This document shows positions 35,301 through 43,700 of a stretch of 64,000 bases of DNA, in pieces (within the stretch, counting starts at the first letter, position 1; every line of letters starts with the position of its first letter). A model generated the notes under the pieces. That model searched no databases and was not told the DNA's origin. It was given only the letters and a program-made list of their open reading frames with translations. The position numbers and the translations under genes were made by a program. Source of the DNA: Mytilus galloprovincialis (taxonomy: Eukaryota; Mollusca; Bivalvia; Mytilida; Mytilidae); the NCBI RefSeq assembly GCF_965363235.1, contig NC_134846.1, forward strand, positions 63,477,121 to 63,541,120, read 5' to 3'.

Positions 35301-37964
35301 ACTTTAAAAATAAAATTCCTTGTAGTTTCACCTTTTTTCATTTTACATACAACTAGAGTTATATAAAAAGTTGTGTTATACAGTCGAAATCACGTCATCA
35401 TGAGAAAGTAAATGAAAATTTTTGGAATTTAGGCAATTCTGTTCTTCCAACTTCTAATAAAGCAACACATATAGGAATATGTCGTACAGACGATGATTTA
35501 TGTAAAGCTACAATAGATGAGAATTTAAAGAAAGCAAGAAGGACACTTTATAGCTTAATGGGGGTTGGACTTTATGGCGAAAATGGTCTAGATCCACAAA
35601 CCTCAATGTCAATTATGAATACTTATATTATACCAATAATGTTTTATGGATTGGAAATAGTGATCCCTAGAGGAAGATGTTTAGAAAATTTAAATATACA
35701 ATTTAAGAAATTCTTGAAACAATTGTTATCTTTACCAAAAACAGTAGCAGATCCTGCTATATATATGATTTCTGGGATGTTACCTGTAGAAGCTCAAATA
35801 GATGTAAAAATTTTAACTTTTTATGGAAATATTACTAGACAAGGAAAAAATTCTATTGAATGGCAACTAGCGGAAAGGCAATTAAATGTTAAAGCTATTA
35901 ATAGTAATAGTTGGTTTAGTTTATTGAGGAAAATATTTTTGAAATATGAACTTAATGATCCTGTACAATACTTACTTAATCCAATTAGTAAATGCCAATG
36001 GAAAAGGGAAATAACTTCCAAAGTTCAAAAATTCTGGATTGTGAAGATACTGAATCAAGCAAAACTTTATACCAGTTTAAAATACTTATCGTTGATATAT
36101 AAACCAGGACAATGTCATCCTATTGCAAATACAAATACTATGAATTCAAGGGAAATTATTAGAATTCCTACAAAATTGAAAATAGCTACTGGGAGTTATA
36201 TTCTGCAAACAGTTAGAGCCAAATTTATAAGTAATACAGAACTGTCTATATGCAAACTGTGTAATGAAACAGAAGAAACTTTACCACATTTTTTATTAAC
36301 GTGTAAAATATTAGAAGATATTAGAAAACCAATTTTGGAAGATTTAATTAATTCCTGTAGTGAAGAGTTAGCTGTCTTTAATATGAAAGATGAACATTTT
36401 GACATTTTACAACTGATCATAGATCCCTTTACTTACATGACAATGTTAAGTTTTCCTCAGTTAAGAAATGAAAAAGTTTTTAAAGTGATACAGAACATTA
36501 TAGATCCAAAATGTAGACGATTATGTTACAATCTCCATTGTGAAAGGTATAGACTGTTGCAATTAGATGATATAAAGAAAAAGAAAAGAAAGTAGATAAT
36601 AACATTTTATGAATCCTAAGTGACGATTGGTTGTCTACTCTTAAACAGTGATATCTTTTGATAAATATTTTAGATTTTAAAATATTTAATGAGTTGATGA
36701 TATTGACATTAAGCCCAATTTTATCGTCAAGAATAAATTGTACAATGTAAATAGTGTATAGTGATATTGGTGGAAGATATATATTTCTATTCATATTGTG
36801 AAATCCATTACTCGGAAGAGGTGTGCCTACACTGGCAGAATTTATATAACAGATTACAGATATATGTTATGCTGTTACACAATTTAAACAGTAGACTAGG
36901 GATTAAATTTTAGAATGGCTAGACATAAATAAGAATAACAAATGGAAGTTTTTAACAAACTTGACTGGCTATACAGCCCTTGCACGGTTGATCAAAATTC
37001 CGGCAACTTGACAAAGGAAGTTTATTATTTTTTCATTTATGTAAACAATATACTACACATTAATAACATTCATTGCAATTATTAATTTAAATATAAACTT
37101 TGAAAAATCATTTTATCTTTTTGATACTCGAAAATATCTTTTCTTATAGATAACCTATTGTAAAAGACTTTTTTGAAACGAAACATAATTTGGAGGACAA
37201 TTTCAAATGGGAAAAAATCAGGGGAAGTAACTATACACACAATTATGTATTTAAAATTTATAGAAGTCAATCTCATCTTCTCTAAAATATTATCTACAGA
37301 TACAATCTAAATAGATATGTATGCAACATTTTTCTACTTTTGTGGGGTGAAATAGGAAATGTACACGATAATGTACAAGAGTTGTATTAGATGTAATAAA
37401 CAGATAGCGATAAAACGGGAAAAAAAGGTGTGCTTACTGCTTAGCTCGTAGTACGCTGTTTACAATTACATGCATTGGGGGTATGTCCTTTATCTTTACA
37501 AAAATAGAAATAAGTTTTGATTAAAAAAGTATTGATATATTTAATTATCTACCTATAACTATCTTGGCAGTGATATTGAATGATCCAGTTGGACCGACTT
37601 TTCCAGTTGGCACATCTGTCACTGTTCGGCATTCTTGGTTGGTGCACATTATGTGGAGATAACTGCCAAATCCTATTGTTCTTTCATGGATGGTATCATG
37701 CAGGTGCAAAGGAACATTGCACCTACAACAGTACATCTTTTCCGCCAGGACACCCAATTCTACGATGCGTCTGCCAACTTGCCAATCATTGTCTATCACC
37801 ATTCCTTCGATTTCATCCTCCACTTCCTCTTCAGCCCCGATATCGATGTAATTATGTTTTACATAAGTATGGTCATTAGTGTTTTGTAAGTTTATAGACC
37901 TGTTTAAATTTTTAAAAAAGTTCGAGCGTTTAGATTTTATTTTCGATTGGAACAAACCTCTCAT
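25340..37964 (-). CDS. Mutator-like transposase domain / DEDDh exonuclease fusion protein, 8 exons
   Basis: Joining complement of 37964-37553, 33758-33574, 32981-32906, 32160-31815, 31204-31010, 28425-28255, 27720-27636 and 26389-25340 gives 839 codons plus stop with every intron GT-AG and all phases matching. Order: acidic N-terminus; C79-x2-C82 and C107-x4-C112 zinc-type motif; Mutator-like domain with VSFDAGWQKRG (D208), SKSMEPDM, HADNDSTT (D301/D303), GDHELCGAVDWC and QANESFN (E448); basic helix (about 505-545); then a DEDDh exonuclease with FFDLETTG (D585, E587), GHNICNFD (D678) and HNATEDV (H738, D743). Known of the families: the first domain occurs in many invertebrate proteins labelled Mutator-like transposase; DEDDh proteins are 3'-5' DNA or RNA exonucleases. 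Inferred: an intact, possibly domesticated transposase-derived nuclease. Target and role are unknown. An in-frame TGA at 37976-37974 supports the start. Confidence 0.87.
26681..26835. repeat. 31-bp minisatellite in intron 7
   Basis: ACCCTGTTCTAGACC recurs at 26681, 26712, 26743, 26774 and 26805, an exact 31-bp period after the first unit. A related looser array follows at about 26955-27065, with units of about 32 bp containing CCCTGTTCTAACCAGC and GGGCATGAAAAA. Confidence 0.85.
26950..27070. repeat. Related minisatellite, second array in intron 7
   Basis: Three to four degenerate units built on CCTGTTCTAACCAGCNGGGC and ATGAAAAA. It shares the CCCTGTTCTA core with the 31-bp array 120 bp away, so both probably grew from one seed sequence. 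Confidence 0.75.
27146..27400 (-). mobile_element. Palindromic MITE-like element, copy 2 (inverted, one arm deleted)
   Basis: It is the reverse of 44620-44920. The order is tail (AATTTTGAATGTAACGTGTC, TTCTGATC), body (CATAGACATAATTTAGTCAT), then the palindrome remnant ending GACAGAAAAAATATTACAGT and CATTCC. Most of one palindrome arm is missing, which would stop hairpin formation. It lies in intron 7. Confidence 0.75.
27636..27720 (-). CDS. Exon 7 of the transposase-exonuclease gene
   Basis: 85 bp. Acceptor TATATTTCAG|AC, donor GAACAG|GTAAAT. It encodes HYGGSQSLASRVSSAVLQKN and EGYNYLEQ, the end of the transposase-type domain, and leads directly into MNEAALLSPGEYTK. Confidence 0.87.
28255..28425 (-). 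CDS. Exon 6 of the transposase-exonuclease gene
   Basis: Acceptor TTATTTAG|AT, donor TCCAA|GTGAGT. It encodes YKSLPNGKPLISEDLRRDLE and on to LGSTQANESFNHSVATKAP. E448 in QANESFN is the best candidate for the third catalytic acid. Phase 2 in and out. Confidence 0.87.
28700..28770 (+). repeat. Retroposon 3' end fragment
   Basis: GGAGAGTTGTCTCATTGACA, then CTCATACCACATCTTCTTAT: only the last 70 bases of the family at 12725-13062. In intron 5. Confidence 0.65.
28871..30666. mobile_element. 1.8-kb element with 13-bp terminal inverted repeats
   Basis: It begins TTATACGACCGCA (28871-28883) and ends with the exact complement TGCGGTCGTATAA (30654-30666). Just inside the left end is a hairpin (ATACGAC...AATTTT / AATTTT...GTCGTAT) and a CGTCGT-rich patch. 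The body is two sets of tandem repeats. Three units of about 165 bp carry TTTTCGCAC..., AAATCTATGAAATTT and TTGATTTTGGGAGTTT. Then four alternating units of about 125 bp carry GGTTCTTTGATAT and GGTCCAAAATTAAACTT. There is no transposase. The 174-codon minus ORF at 29513-30037 only mirrors the repeats. I recognise it as an abundant non-autonomous mussel element. It fills most of intron 5. Confidence 0.8.
30770..30912 (-). repeat. Short dispersed fragment with GGATCCACGCC end
   Basis: GGGGGTTGGACCCCC, TTTGGCAGATCAAAGCATTT, then AAAATGGCTGGATCCACGCC. The same terminal theme (a 'GGATCCNCC' end beside runs of G or C) recurs at 31330-31490, 32583-32650 and 34325-34470. Confidence 0.5.
31010..31204 (-). 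CDS. Exon 5 of the transposase-exonuclease gene
   Basis: Acceptor GATTTTGTAG|GC, donor TTCAA|GTATGC. It encodes HKELKPGEVIPYLNRCFMYA through IVPHVFGDHELCG and VDWC. The H-x2-C-x5-C arrangement (H386, C389, C395) recalls the C/D-2-H insert of Mutator-type transposases. Confidence 0.87.
31330..31490 (-). repeat. Short dispersed fragment with GGATCCACCAC end
   Basis: CCCCTTTTTTCTGAGAGGAA to AAATTTCTGGATCCACCACT. Related in its ends to 30770-30912. Lies in intron 4. Confidence 0.45.
31815..32160 (-). CDS. Exon 4 of the transposase-exonuclease gene
   Basis: Acceptor GAATTACAG|GA, donor TAAAAG|GTAATG. It encodes HASMIGKQTGKVTCYDIRSK, the cysteine cluster CKFCEHHE, the GSSKSMEPDMAV block and HADNDSTTML, the presumed second acid. 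Phase 1 in, 2 out. Confidence 0.88.
32583..32650 (+). repeat. Short dispersed fragment
   Basis: CATCAGGGGCGGATACAGCC, then a GGGGGGG run and GGTTCCAACCCC. This resembles the reversed end of 30770-30912. In intron 3. Confidence 0.45.
32906..32981 (-). CDS. Exon 3 of the transposase-exonuclease gene
   Basis: A 76-bp exon, too short for ORF calling. Acceptor AATTTTAG|GAG, donor AACAG|GTAAAC. It encodes ELELEVSFDAGWQKRGSGFN plus YNSLT. The aspartate in SFDAGW is the presumed first catalytic acid (D208). The phases (0 in, 1 out) join the neighbours exactly. Confidence 0.87.
33178..33240. repeat. (TA)n microsatellite
   Basis: Alternating TA runs broken by two TTTATTA interruptions, in intron 2. 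Confidence 0.85.
33365..33475 (+). repeat. Retroposon 3' end fragment
   Basis: GGCTTTGCTCATTGTTTAAG, GCCGTAGGGTGACCTATGGT and GAGATGTCTCATTGGC match 12955-13045, truncated at both ends. In intron 2. Confidence 0.65.
33574..33758 (-). CDS. Exon 2 of the transposase-exonuclease gene
   Basis: Acceptor TTTCATGTAG|GA, donor GATAAG|GTAATA. It encodes GMIHAGLGYAQIRNFLTECN and LPVMSKSCFQKHEKKIGKIF, which is the DNA-binding-like start of the family domain. Phase 1 in, phase 0 out. Confidence 0.85.
33934..34098 (-). mobile_element. Fragment of the RT-bearing retroelement UTR
   Basis: On the plus strand GTTGGGAATGT, GAGCCGAAGGCCACCAATGA, CCCGGAGGCGTCCTTCAGCT and GGCCCCTAAGCAAATATG parallel 17355-17490. 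This is a third, very short copy of the element at 1-1105. In intron 1. Confidence 0.7.
34150..34285 (+). repeat. Retroposon 3' end fragment
   Basis: GATGACTATGTGTTATGGGT, GTTGAAGGCTGTTCAGTGAC and GGCAATCATACCACATCTTC match 12945-13062. In intron 1. Confidence 0.7.
34325..34470 (+). repeat. G- and C-run bounded fragment
   Basis: TTTAGTGGCAGATCCAGAAC, a run of nine G, then CTGACTTACATAAGGGGACC and a run of about fourteen C at 34452. Its ends resemble the GGATCC-ended fragments in introns 3-5. Confidence 0.45.
34650..34775 (+). repeat. Retroposon 3' end fragment
   Basis: CTGCTCATTGTTGAAGGCTG, then GGTCTTTTGTGGATAGTTGT and AATAATACCACATCTTCTAT. A close match to 12965-13062. In intron 1, 360 bp after the previous copy. 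Confidence 0.7.
35400..36595 (+). CDS. LINE ORF2 C-terminal region, intact frame (5'-truncated)
   Basis: The Met-initiated frame starts at 35558, but homology-like sequence runs on upstream in the same frame (WNLGNSVLPTSNKATHIGIC then KKARRTLYSLMG), so the Met is internal. The product corresponds to the region after the RT palm of a LINE: LDPQTSMSIMNTYIIPIMFY, LKQLLSLPKTVADPAIYMIS, and a zinc-type motif CKLCNETEETLPHFLLTC near the C-terminus. No catalytic RT residues are present. The frame is unbroken for about 395 codons, unusual among the mobile remnants here, so the insertion is young or the sequence is constrained. It sits in intron 1 of the transposase-exonuclease gene, on the opposite strand. 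Confidence 0.72.
36596..37550. other. 3' flank of the LINE fragment and rest of intron 1
   Basis: AT-rich sequence with no exon-like block. The first few hundred bases are probably LINE 3' untranslated sequence, but I see no poly(A) or microsatellite tail marking its end. Confidence 0.4.
37553..37964 (-). CDS. Exon 1 of the transposase-exonuclease gene
   Basis: It encodes residues 1-137 plus one base. It holds an acidic patch (IGAEEEVEDEIEG), then GRRIVELGVLAEKMYCCRC, the second cysteine pair MCTNQEC and VPTGK, all typical of the N-terminus of this family. The donor is ATAG|GTAGAT, phase 1. The Met start is fixed by an in-frame TGA four codons upstream. Confidence 0.85.
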
Positions 37965-37976
37965 TGTTGTTAATCA

Positions 37977-38570
37977 GCGTTTGTCACAGTATCCAAGGTA
38001 AACGATCTGTGTACACAGATGCTTGAAATTAAGGGCCGTAATAAAACGCATCAATGACACCAAGTGTATGTGTACGAGTTATTCCCCTTACCCCAGGTCT
38101 ACCACCTTAAGGTTGACTTTTTTTCTTTCATCTGTTTATTAAATATTCAGCCCGGAGTGTATATAGTAATAATGTTAAACTATATCTTTCATTGTTGTGA
38201 ACAAATTAGTAGTAGACTGGTTCTTTATTTAAAGAGGGTATATGCTATGATTTTCGGTGTGAACAATAAATGTTTTAGAATAACCTTTATTACTTACTTG
38301 AACAAAACTAGAACAAAAGTTTGGTAAGCCAAAACAATCAAATGCTTATTAGGATGCATAATGAATGAACCTAAACTGATTAGCTTTCAACCTTCTAGTG
38401 TCAACTTGGGATTTGAAATTTGGAACCTTAGTTTAAGCACTATAGCATAATTGTTTTACTGTGCTTATCTTATCAAGAGGGTTTTGTCCTTTCACTATAC
38501 CTATTGGGAAAATGATTCAGCATGATTACAGCTTGAATTCATCTCTACAAACTGATCAACTGATATTAAT
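37977..38570. other. Upstream region of the transposase-exonuclease gene
   Basis: This holds the presumed promoter and 5' UTR on the minus strand. I see no clear TATA box or initiator that I would mark. A GTGTACACAG palindrome lies near 38012. The plus ORF at 38064-38327 is AT-driven. Confidence 0.35.
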
Positions 38571-38574
38571 ATAA

Positions 38575-38800
38575 TGAAATTTGATGCCACTGCCATTCAA
38601 GTGAGAGGTTTAGGTAGCTATAAAACCAGATTTAATCCTCCAGTTTCTACATAAAAAGATGGCTGTACTAAGTCAGGATTATAACAGTTATTATCCATTC
38701 GTTTGATGTGTTTGAGCTTTTGATTTTGTCATTTGATTAGGAACTTTCCGTTTAGAGTTTTTTCTAAGTTCAGTATTTTTGTGATTTTTCTTAGCTCATA
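38575..38800 (+). repeat. Two dispersed repeat blocks in series
   Basis: 38575-38660 matches 1865-1955 (CAAGTGAGAGGTTTAGGTAG, TTTCTACATAA). 38680-38800 matches 19945-20065 (CCATTCGTTTGATGTGTTTG). Their adjacency here suggests that the pieces found separately at 1.9 kb and 19.9 kb belong to one longer mussel repeat. Confidence 0.65.
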
Positions 38801-38831
38801 GCTAGTGAATGACAGTCAGTGAGAAGCAAGT

Positions 38832-38882
38832 ACAGGCAATGCAGGCAATGCAGGCAATGCAAGCAATGCAAGCAATGCAGTG
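38832..38882. repeat. 9-bp tandem repeat
   Basis: Five to six units of CAGGCAATG / CAAGCAATG. Confidence 0.85.
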
Positions 38883-39596
38883 ACAATTTTGATAGTTGTG
38901 TGGCAAATAAATAAATGAAAGATCTATTAATATCTCCATTTATACATAGCAGACCATTCATTATTCAGTCTAAAACAATCATGTCCAATGTATCACAACT
39001 GTTAATAAAACCTTCCACACATCTTCAAACATCAACAATACATACTGGTGAATTGAACCAGAGATCTGAAAACAAAGAAAATGAATTTATAAGATATAAA
39101 CTGTTGATGCTACTTATCTAGAAAAGGTTTTATTTGATCCCTTAAATTATTATTTGAATGATACCAACAAAACCCTTTGAAATCATTAGAGTGTAATATC
39201 ATGTAAATATTCCAAGAATCATGTAGCAATACCATTAATATACAGATTTTGAGGATTTCAGTCACATACATAGAACTCTGAATAATAATAAAATAAATTC
39301 TGTTTGAGCATATAGCATTTGTCAAAATGTTTGAAGATGAAAAAATTTTCTTGTCACATTATTGAAAAGAAACCATTGTTCTTCAGAGTAATTATCATCA
39401 AGATAGTATCACAATGCCACTATCACACTTAATAGTGACCAAAAACATACTTCAGCATTTGGAGTTCATTTACAGTTCAGAGTACTACGTATATAAATTT
39501 CTTTTGGAAAGTTTGTCTCAAAAGAAAGTTTGTCTTTTCTTGCCAGACCAATATTTCTAACTAAATATATATGTATAATTTAATTGTCAGTTTTTG

Positions 39597-40670
39597 ATCA
39601 GACCTACAGTGATGTACTTTAGAACTTAGAAGACATGACATATCTACCTTATTTTGGTTTTGGTCAGACCTACAGTGATGTACTTTAGAACTTAGAAGAC
39701 ATGACATATTTACCTTAATTTGGTTTTTGGTCAGACCTACAGTGATGTACTTTAGAACTTAGAAGACATGACATATTTACCTTATTTTGGTTTTGATCAG
39801 ACCTACAGCGATGTACTTTAGAACTTAGAAGACATGACAGATTTAGCTTATTTTGGTTTAATTGTCAGGATTTGATCAGAGCTACAGCGATGTACTTTAG
39901 AACTTAGAAGACATGACATATTTACCTTTATTTGGTTTTGATCAGACCTACAACGATGTACTTTAGAACTTAGAAGACATGACATATTTACCTTATTTTG
40001 GTTAATTGTCAGTATTTGACCAGACCTACAGCGATGTACTTTAGAAGTTAGAAGACATGATATATTTACCTTTATTTTGGTTTAATTGTCAGTATTTGAC
40101 CAGACCTACAGCGATGTACTTTAGAAGTTAGAAGACATGACATATTTACCTTTATTTTGGTTTAATTGTCAGTATTTGATCAGACCTACAGCGATGTACT
40201 TTAGAAGTTAGAAGACATGACATATAAATTTACCTTGTTTTGGTTTTGATCAGACCTACAGCGATATACTTTAGAAGTTAGAAGACATGACATATTTACC
40301 TTGTTTTGGTTTTGATCAGACCTACAGCGATGTACTTTAGAAGTTAGAAGACATGACATATTTACCTTATTTTGGTTTAATTGTCAGTATTTGACCATCC
40401 TATAGCGATGTTCTTTGGAACTTAGAAGACATGACATATTTACCTTAATTTGGTTTAATTGTCAGTATTTGACCAGACCTACAGCGATTTACTTTAGAAC
40501 TTAGAAAACATGACATATTTACCTTATTTTGGTTTTGATTAGACCTACAGTAATGTACTTAAGAACTTAGAAGACATGACATATTCACCTTATTTTGGTT
40601 TTGATTAGACCTACAGTAATGTACTTTAGAACTTAGAAGACATGACATATTCACCTTATTTTGGTTTGAT
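39597..40670. repeat. 66/79-bp minisatellite, 15 units, at the CHCHD1 3' end
   Basis: The box GACCTACAG(T/C)GATGTACTTT recurs at 39601, 39667, 39734, 39800, 39879, 39945, 40023, 40103, 40183, 40253, 40319, about 40396, 40475, 40542 and 40608. Two unit lengths occur: 66-67 bp, and about 78-80 bp with an extra TAATTGTCAGTATT insert. Each unit also has CTTAGAAGACATGACATATT and ACCTTATTTTGGTTT. The last unit runs into the CHCHD1 coding end, and the TTATTTTGG in it includes the stop codon. Confidence 0.92.
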
Positions 40671-40787
40671 TGAGTGTGGTGGCTGTGGAAACTTCCTTAA
40701 CATTTTGTTTACAGCAGCATTATTGTATCTGCCTAAAACTTTCTCTTTTCCTGTGGCAATCTTTTCTTTTATTTTCTGGTCTTCAAT
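40656..40787 (-). CDS. CHCHD1: CHCHD1 terminal exon
   Basis: Acceptor TTTTGTTGTAG|AT; 43 codons and a TAA at 40658-40656. It encodes IEDQKIKEKIATGKEKVLGR then YNNAAVNKMLRKFPQPPH. The stop and the last codons lie in minisatellite-like sequence. Confidence 0.8.
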   Translation of the reverse strand: MEDQKIKEKIATGKEKVLGRYNNAAVNKMLRKFPQPPHSIKPK

Positions 40788-43700
40788 CTACAACAAAATT
40801 TAAAAGTTCTTCTACAAAATTTTACTAAGGATATAAACCTAACTAAGTAAGGAACAAATCAAACACTTGTATGAATGTATTAATTAAAAGAATACAATTT
40901 GTATGTTACTTTTTTTGAATGTGTATGACAAAGCCATATTATTTTAATCATATCAAGAAGGAAGATGTATGAGAGGTATGACCCATTGTATTCAATAACT
41001 ACACATATACATTTTTTTTTTAAATTACACATATATAAGAATATAATGTTATTCAAGTGCTACAAACAATTTTGATACATGTAAAATACATGTATCAATA
41101 TATTTTACATTCATTCAATATTTTTCCTTGAAGGATATGAAGTCGTCAAACTGATTTTATTTGTATACATGTAGATCTCAAAGATATTTCACAGCTTTAC
41201 TTCTGATAGAATTTATGTCCCCCTTTGAATTCATTGTACTTTTTACTTTTTTTTTGGCAATACTCAAATTAAAATTGCTACTTGTAATTTATGACAACCA
41301 TATGTTAATGTATCTCTATTTTTTATTGTGGTTTAATCTGCCTTCCATGTGATGAAACAAGTTTTCATTCTTTTTTAACGACATTATTGACAGTTTGGTT
41401 ATTTGAAGCAACTTGGGGAATGTTAGAAAAGCTTATGGTCAGCTTTATGGCAGTTGGTTGGTGTCATTTTGCATTCACTAGTAATAATCATAGATCTATA
41501 TGACTACTGTCTTTCTACTATTAATTGGTGGAAAAAAATAAGTGAAGTATTTTTTAAACCAGGGTTAAATTTCATTGTAGAAGTATATTTTGTAGTGCAT
41601 TGTCAAAATAATTCATAATACATCTACACAAGCTTTTTTTAAACTGGTGTGTTTATTATGTACGAATAATTAGGTTTTTCCATACTTCTTATGAAACAGA
41701 TCTATCAGTGATATTGGGTGGTAAAAATAAATTCCTTTCACTGCACCTGCTTTACACAGAAACTTTAGTATTGGTTTTTTTAACCAGTTGATCAGTTTGA
41801 AGATGAGAATTTGAACTGAAACTTAAAAATGTGTTTTGACCGAGGTATTGTTAAAGGGCTATAAAGACTTTTGGATACGCACAGTAAATACAGAAAGAAA
41901 TTGTTACAATAAGACAAATTGATCAAGTGCCTTGTCAGACATATATCAACTACAAATAAGTATAAATAATGAAATATATCTAATGGAGAATAAGATATAC
42001 TAACTTACAAAGTAATATTAAATGCAATACATATCTAAAGTACAAGAGTTTCAGATATAACTGAACCCTGAGCCCTGTATTTTTTTCTGGTGTCTGATTG
42101 TGGACACAGGTGTTAATACGACATGATCTGCATTAATTTCAGAAGATATAATACTATAGAAGCCTGTTATTTACATCATATATGTTCAAAAGTGGGCTGG
42201 AAAATAAGTAACAAATTCAGTTCTTGACACCAGGGGCCAATAAGGAAAATCATTATCATTTTTAAGGAAAACTAAATTGTAGGAATTATTCAATATTGTT
42301 GGAAAATCACTAATTATAACTACCACTTATTTATTTCATGTTAACAGATTTTCATAAACCTTGTTTTGGCACTAAATTAGTCACAATTAGATTATTTAAT
42401 TTTAAATCTGAATTGAATTATTTATTTTTAATAAGACTGGATTTCCCTGTAAATATATAATAATAATAACCATTTGATTTTGACAGGTATCAATCAAAAT
42501 ATTATATAATAAATTATTAATGAAATCAAGAAGTGAATTAACTGCCAAGGGCTTTTGGGGTATATTGATAACTGACTTTTAACATTCTAATTCCATTTTT
42601 CAATTCAGCTATTAAGTCGCTACTCCACCCCACAAATTTGGCCTCATTCAAAGTGAACAAAAGGCACTGGGGTATCAATGACTTTTTAAATTCACAGGTG
42701 TTAGCAAATAAAAATAAATAAATGAATAAACACAAGTGTATAACAAACAAATACAGCCCTGACATGAGAATTACAAAATCAACATCTTGGCCATTGAATT
42801 GACAAGTCGAAACACCCAGTACATATTCATACACAGGACTTTGACTGAATTAAGTCAAGAAAATTGTAGCACACCTGCATGGCATGAAAACTCCTCAGCA
42901 AGATTTCTTTAAGGGTATCAATGAGTGTTTGGGTGACTTTGTGGAGAAGATTTTAATTGATAAGCAATATAGAACTAATTGAAGGCTGAATGTGTTTAAC
43001 TTTTGATGCTACTTAAAGTAACATATGAAAGAAATTACCGGTTATTCATTAGATGCCGTCATTCAAAAAGTTAAGGCAAAACTATATAACATTCTTATAC
43101 ATGACAAAATTCAAAAACATGATACCTATTTTTCTAATTTGGTGCAGTAAAATTTTGCCCCAAATATGGAAAAACACAATTTTCAATATGCATATTTCTA
43201 AATACATTAAAAAAAAGAACAAAACTTCAGTGGTAGAAATTGACATTTTAACAATATAAATACAACACATATGTAGTGGTCATAAATTTCTACTGCCCAT
43301 TCAGCAACAAACAACCAAACAACCAAAGAAAGGATTATAATCTCAAAACAGAAGTTCTGAGGAAAACTTTTTAAGGCTGAAAACAGTATGTCAAAGAAGA
43401 ATTGTCATAGTTCTAAAAATTACCCATTTTAAAAGATTAAATATATATATATATACAGAAGGCATGAAAGCACTAGTGACAATATTTTAACGAACTTTTA
43501 TTATTTGATGTGAAATGTAGTTTGCGAATTTAATTTTTTTTTTATTATATATATATATGTTCAAAGAGAAATAACTGATAAATATCAGTAATACTGTAGC
43601 TCGTAGGAATTTCACCTACATGGATTCAATACACATTTAGACCCTCAGTTGTAATTTGTTGTCTCACAATGAATGAGACAGCAGTATCCTATTTTATGGA

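Noticed and set aside
42538-42834. 98-codon hydrophobic minus-strand ORF
   Set aside because: It lies in the CHCHD1 intron with AT-driven hydrophobicity and no family resemblance.
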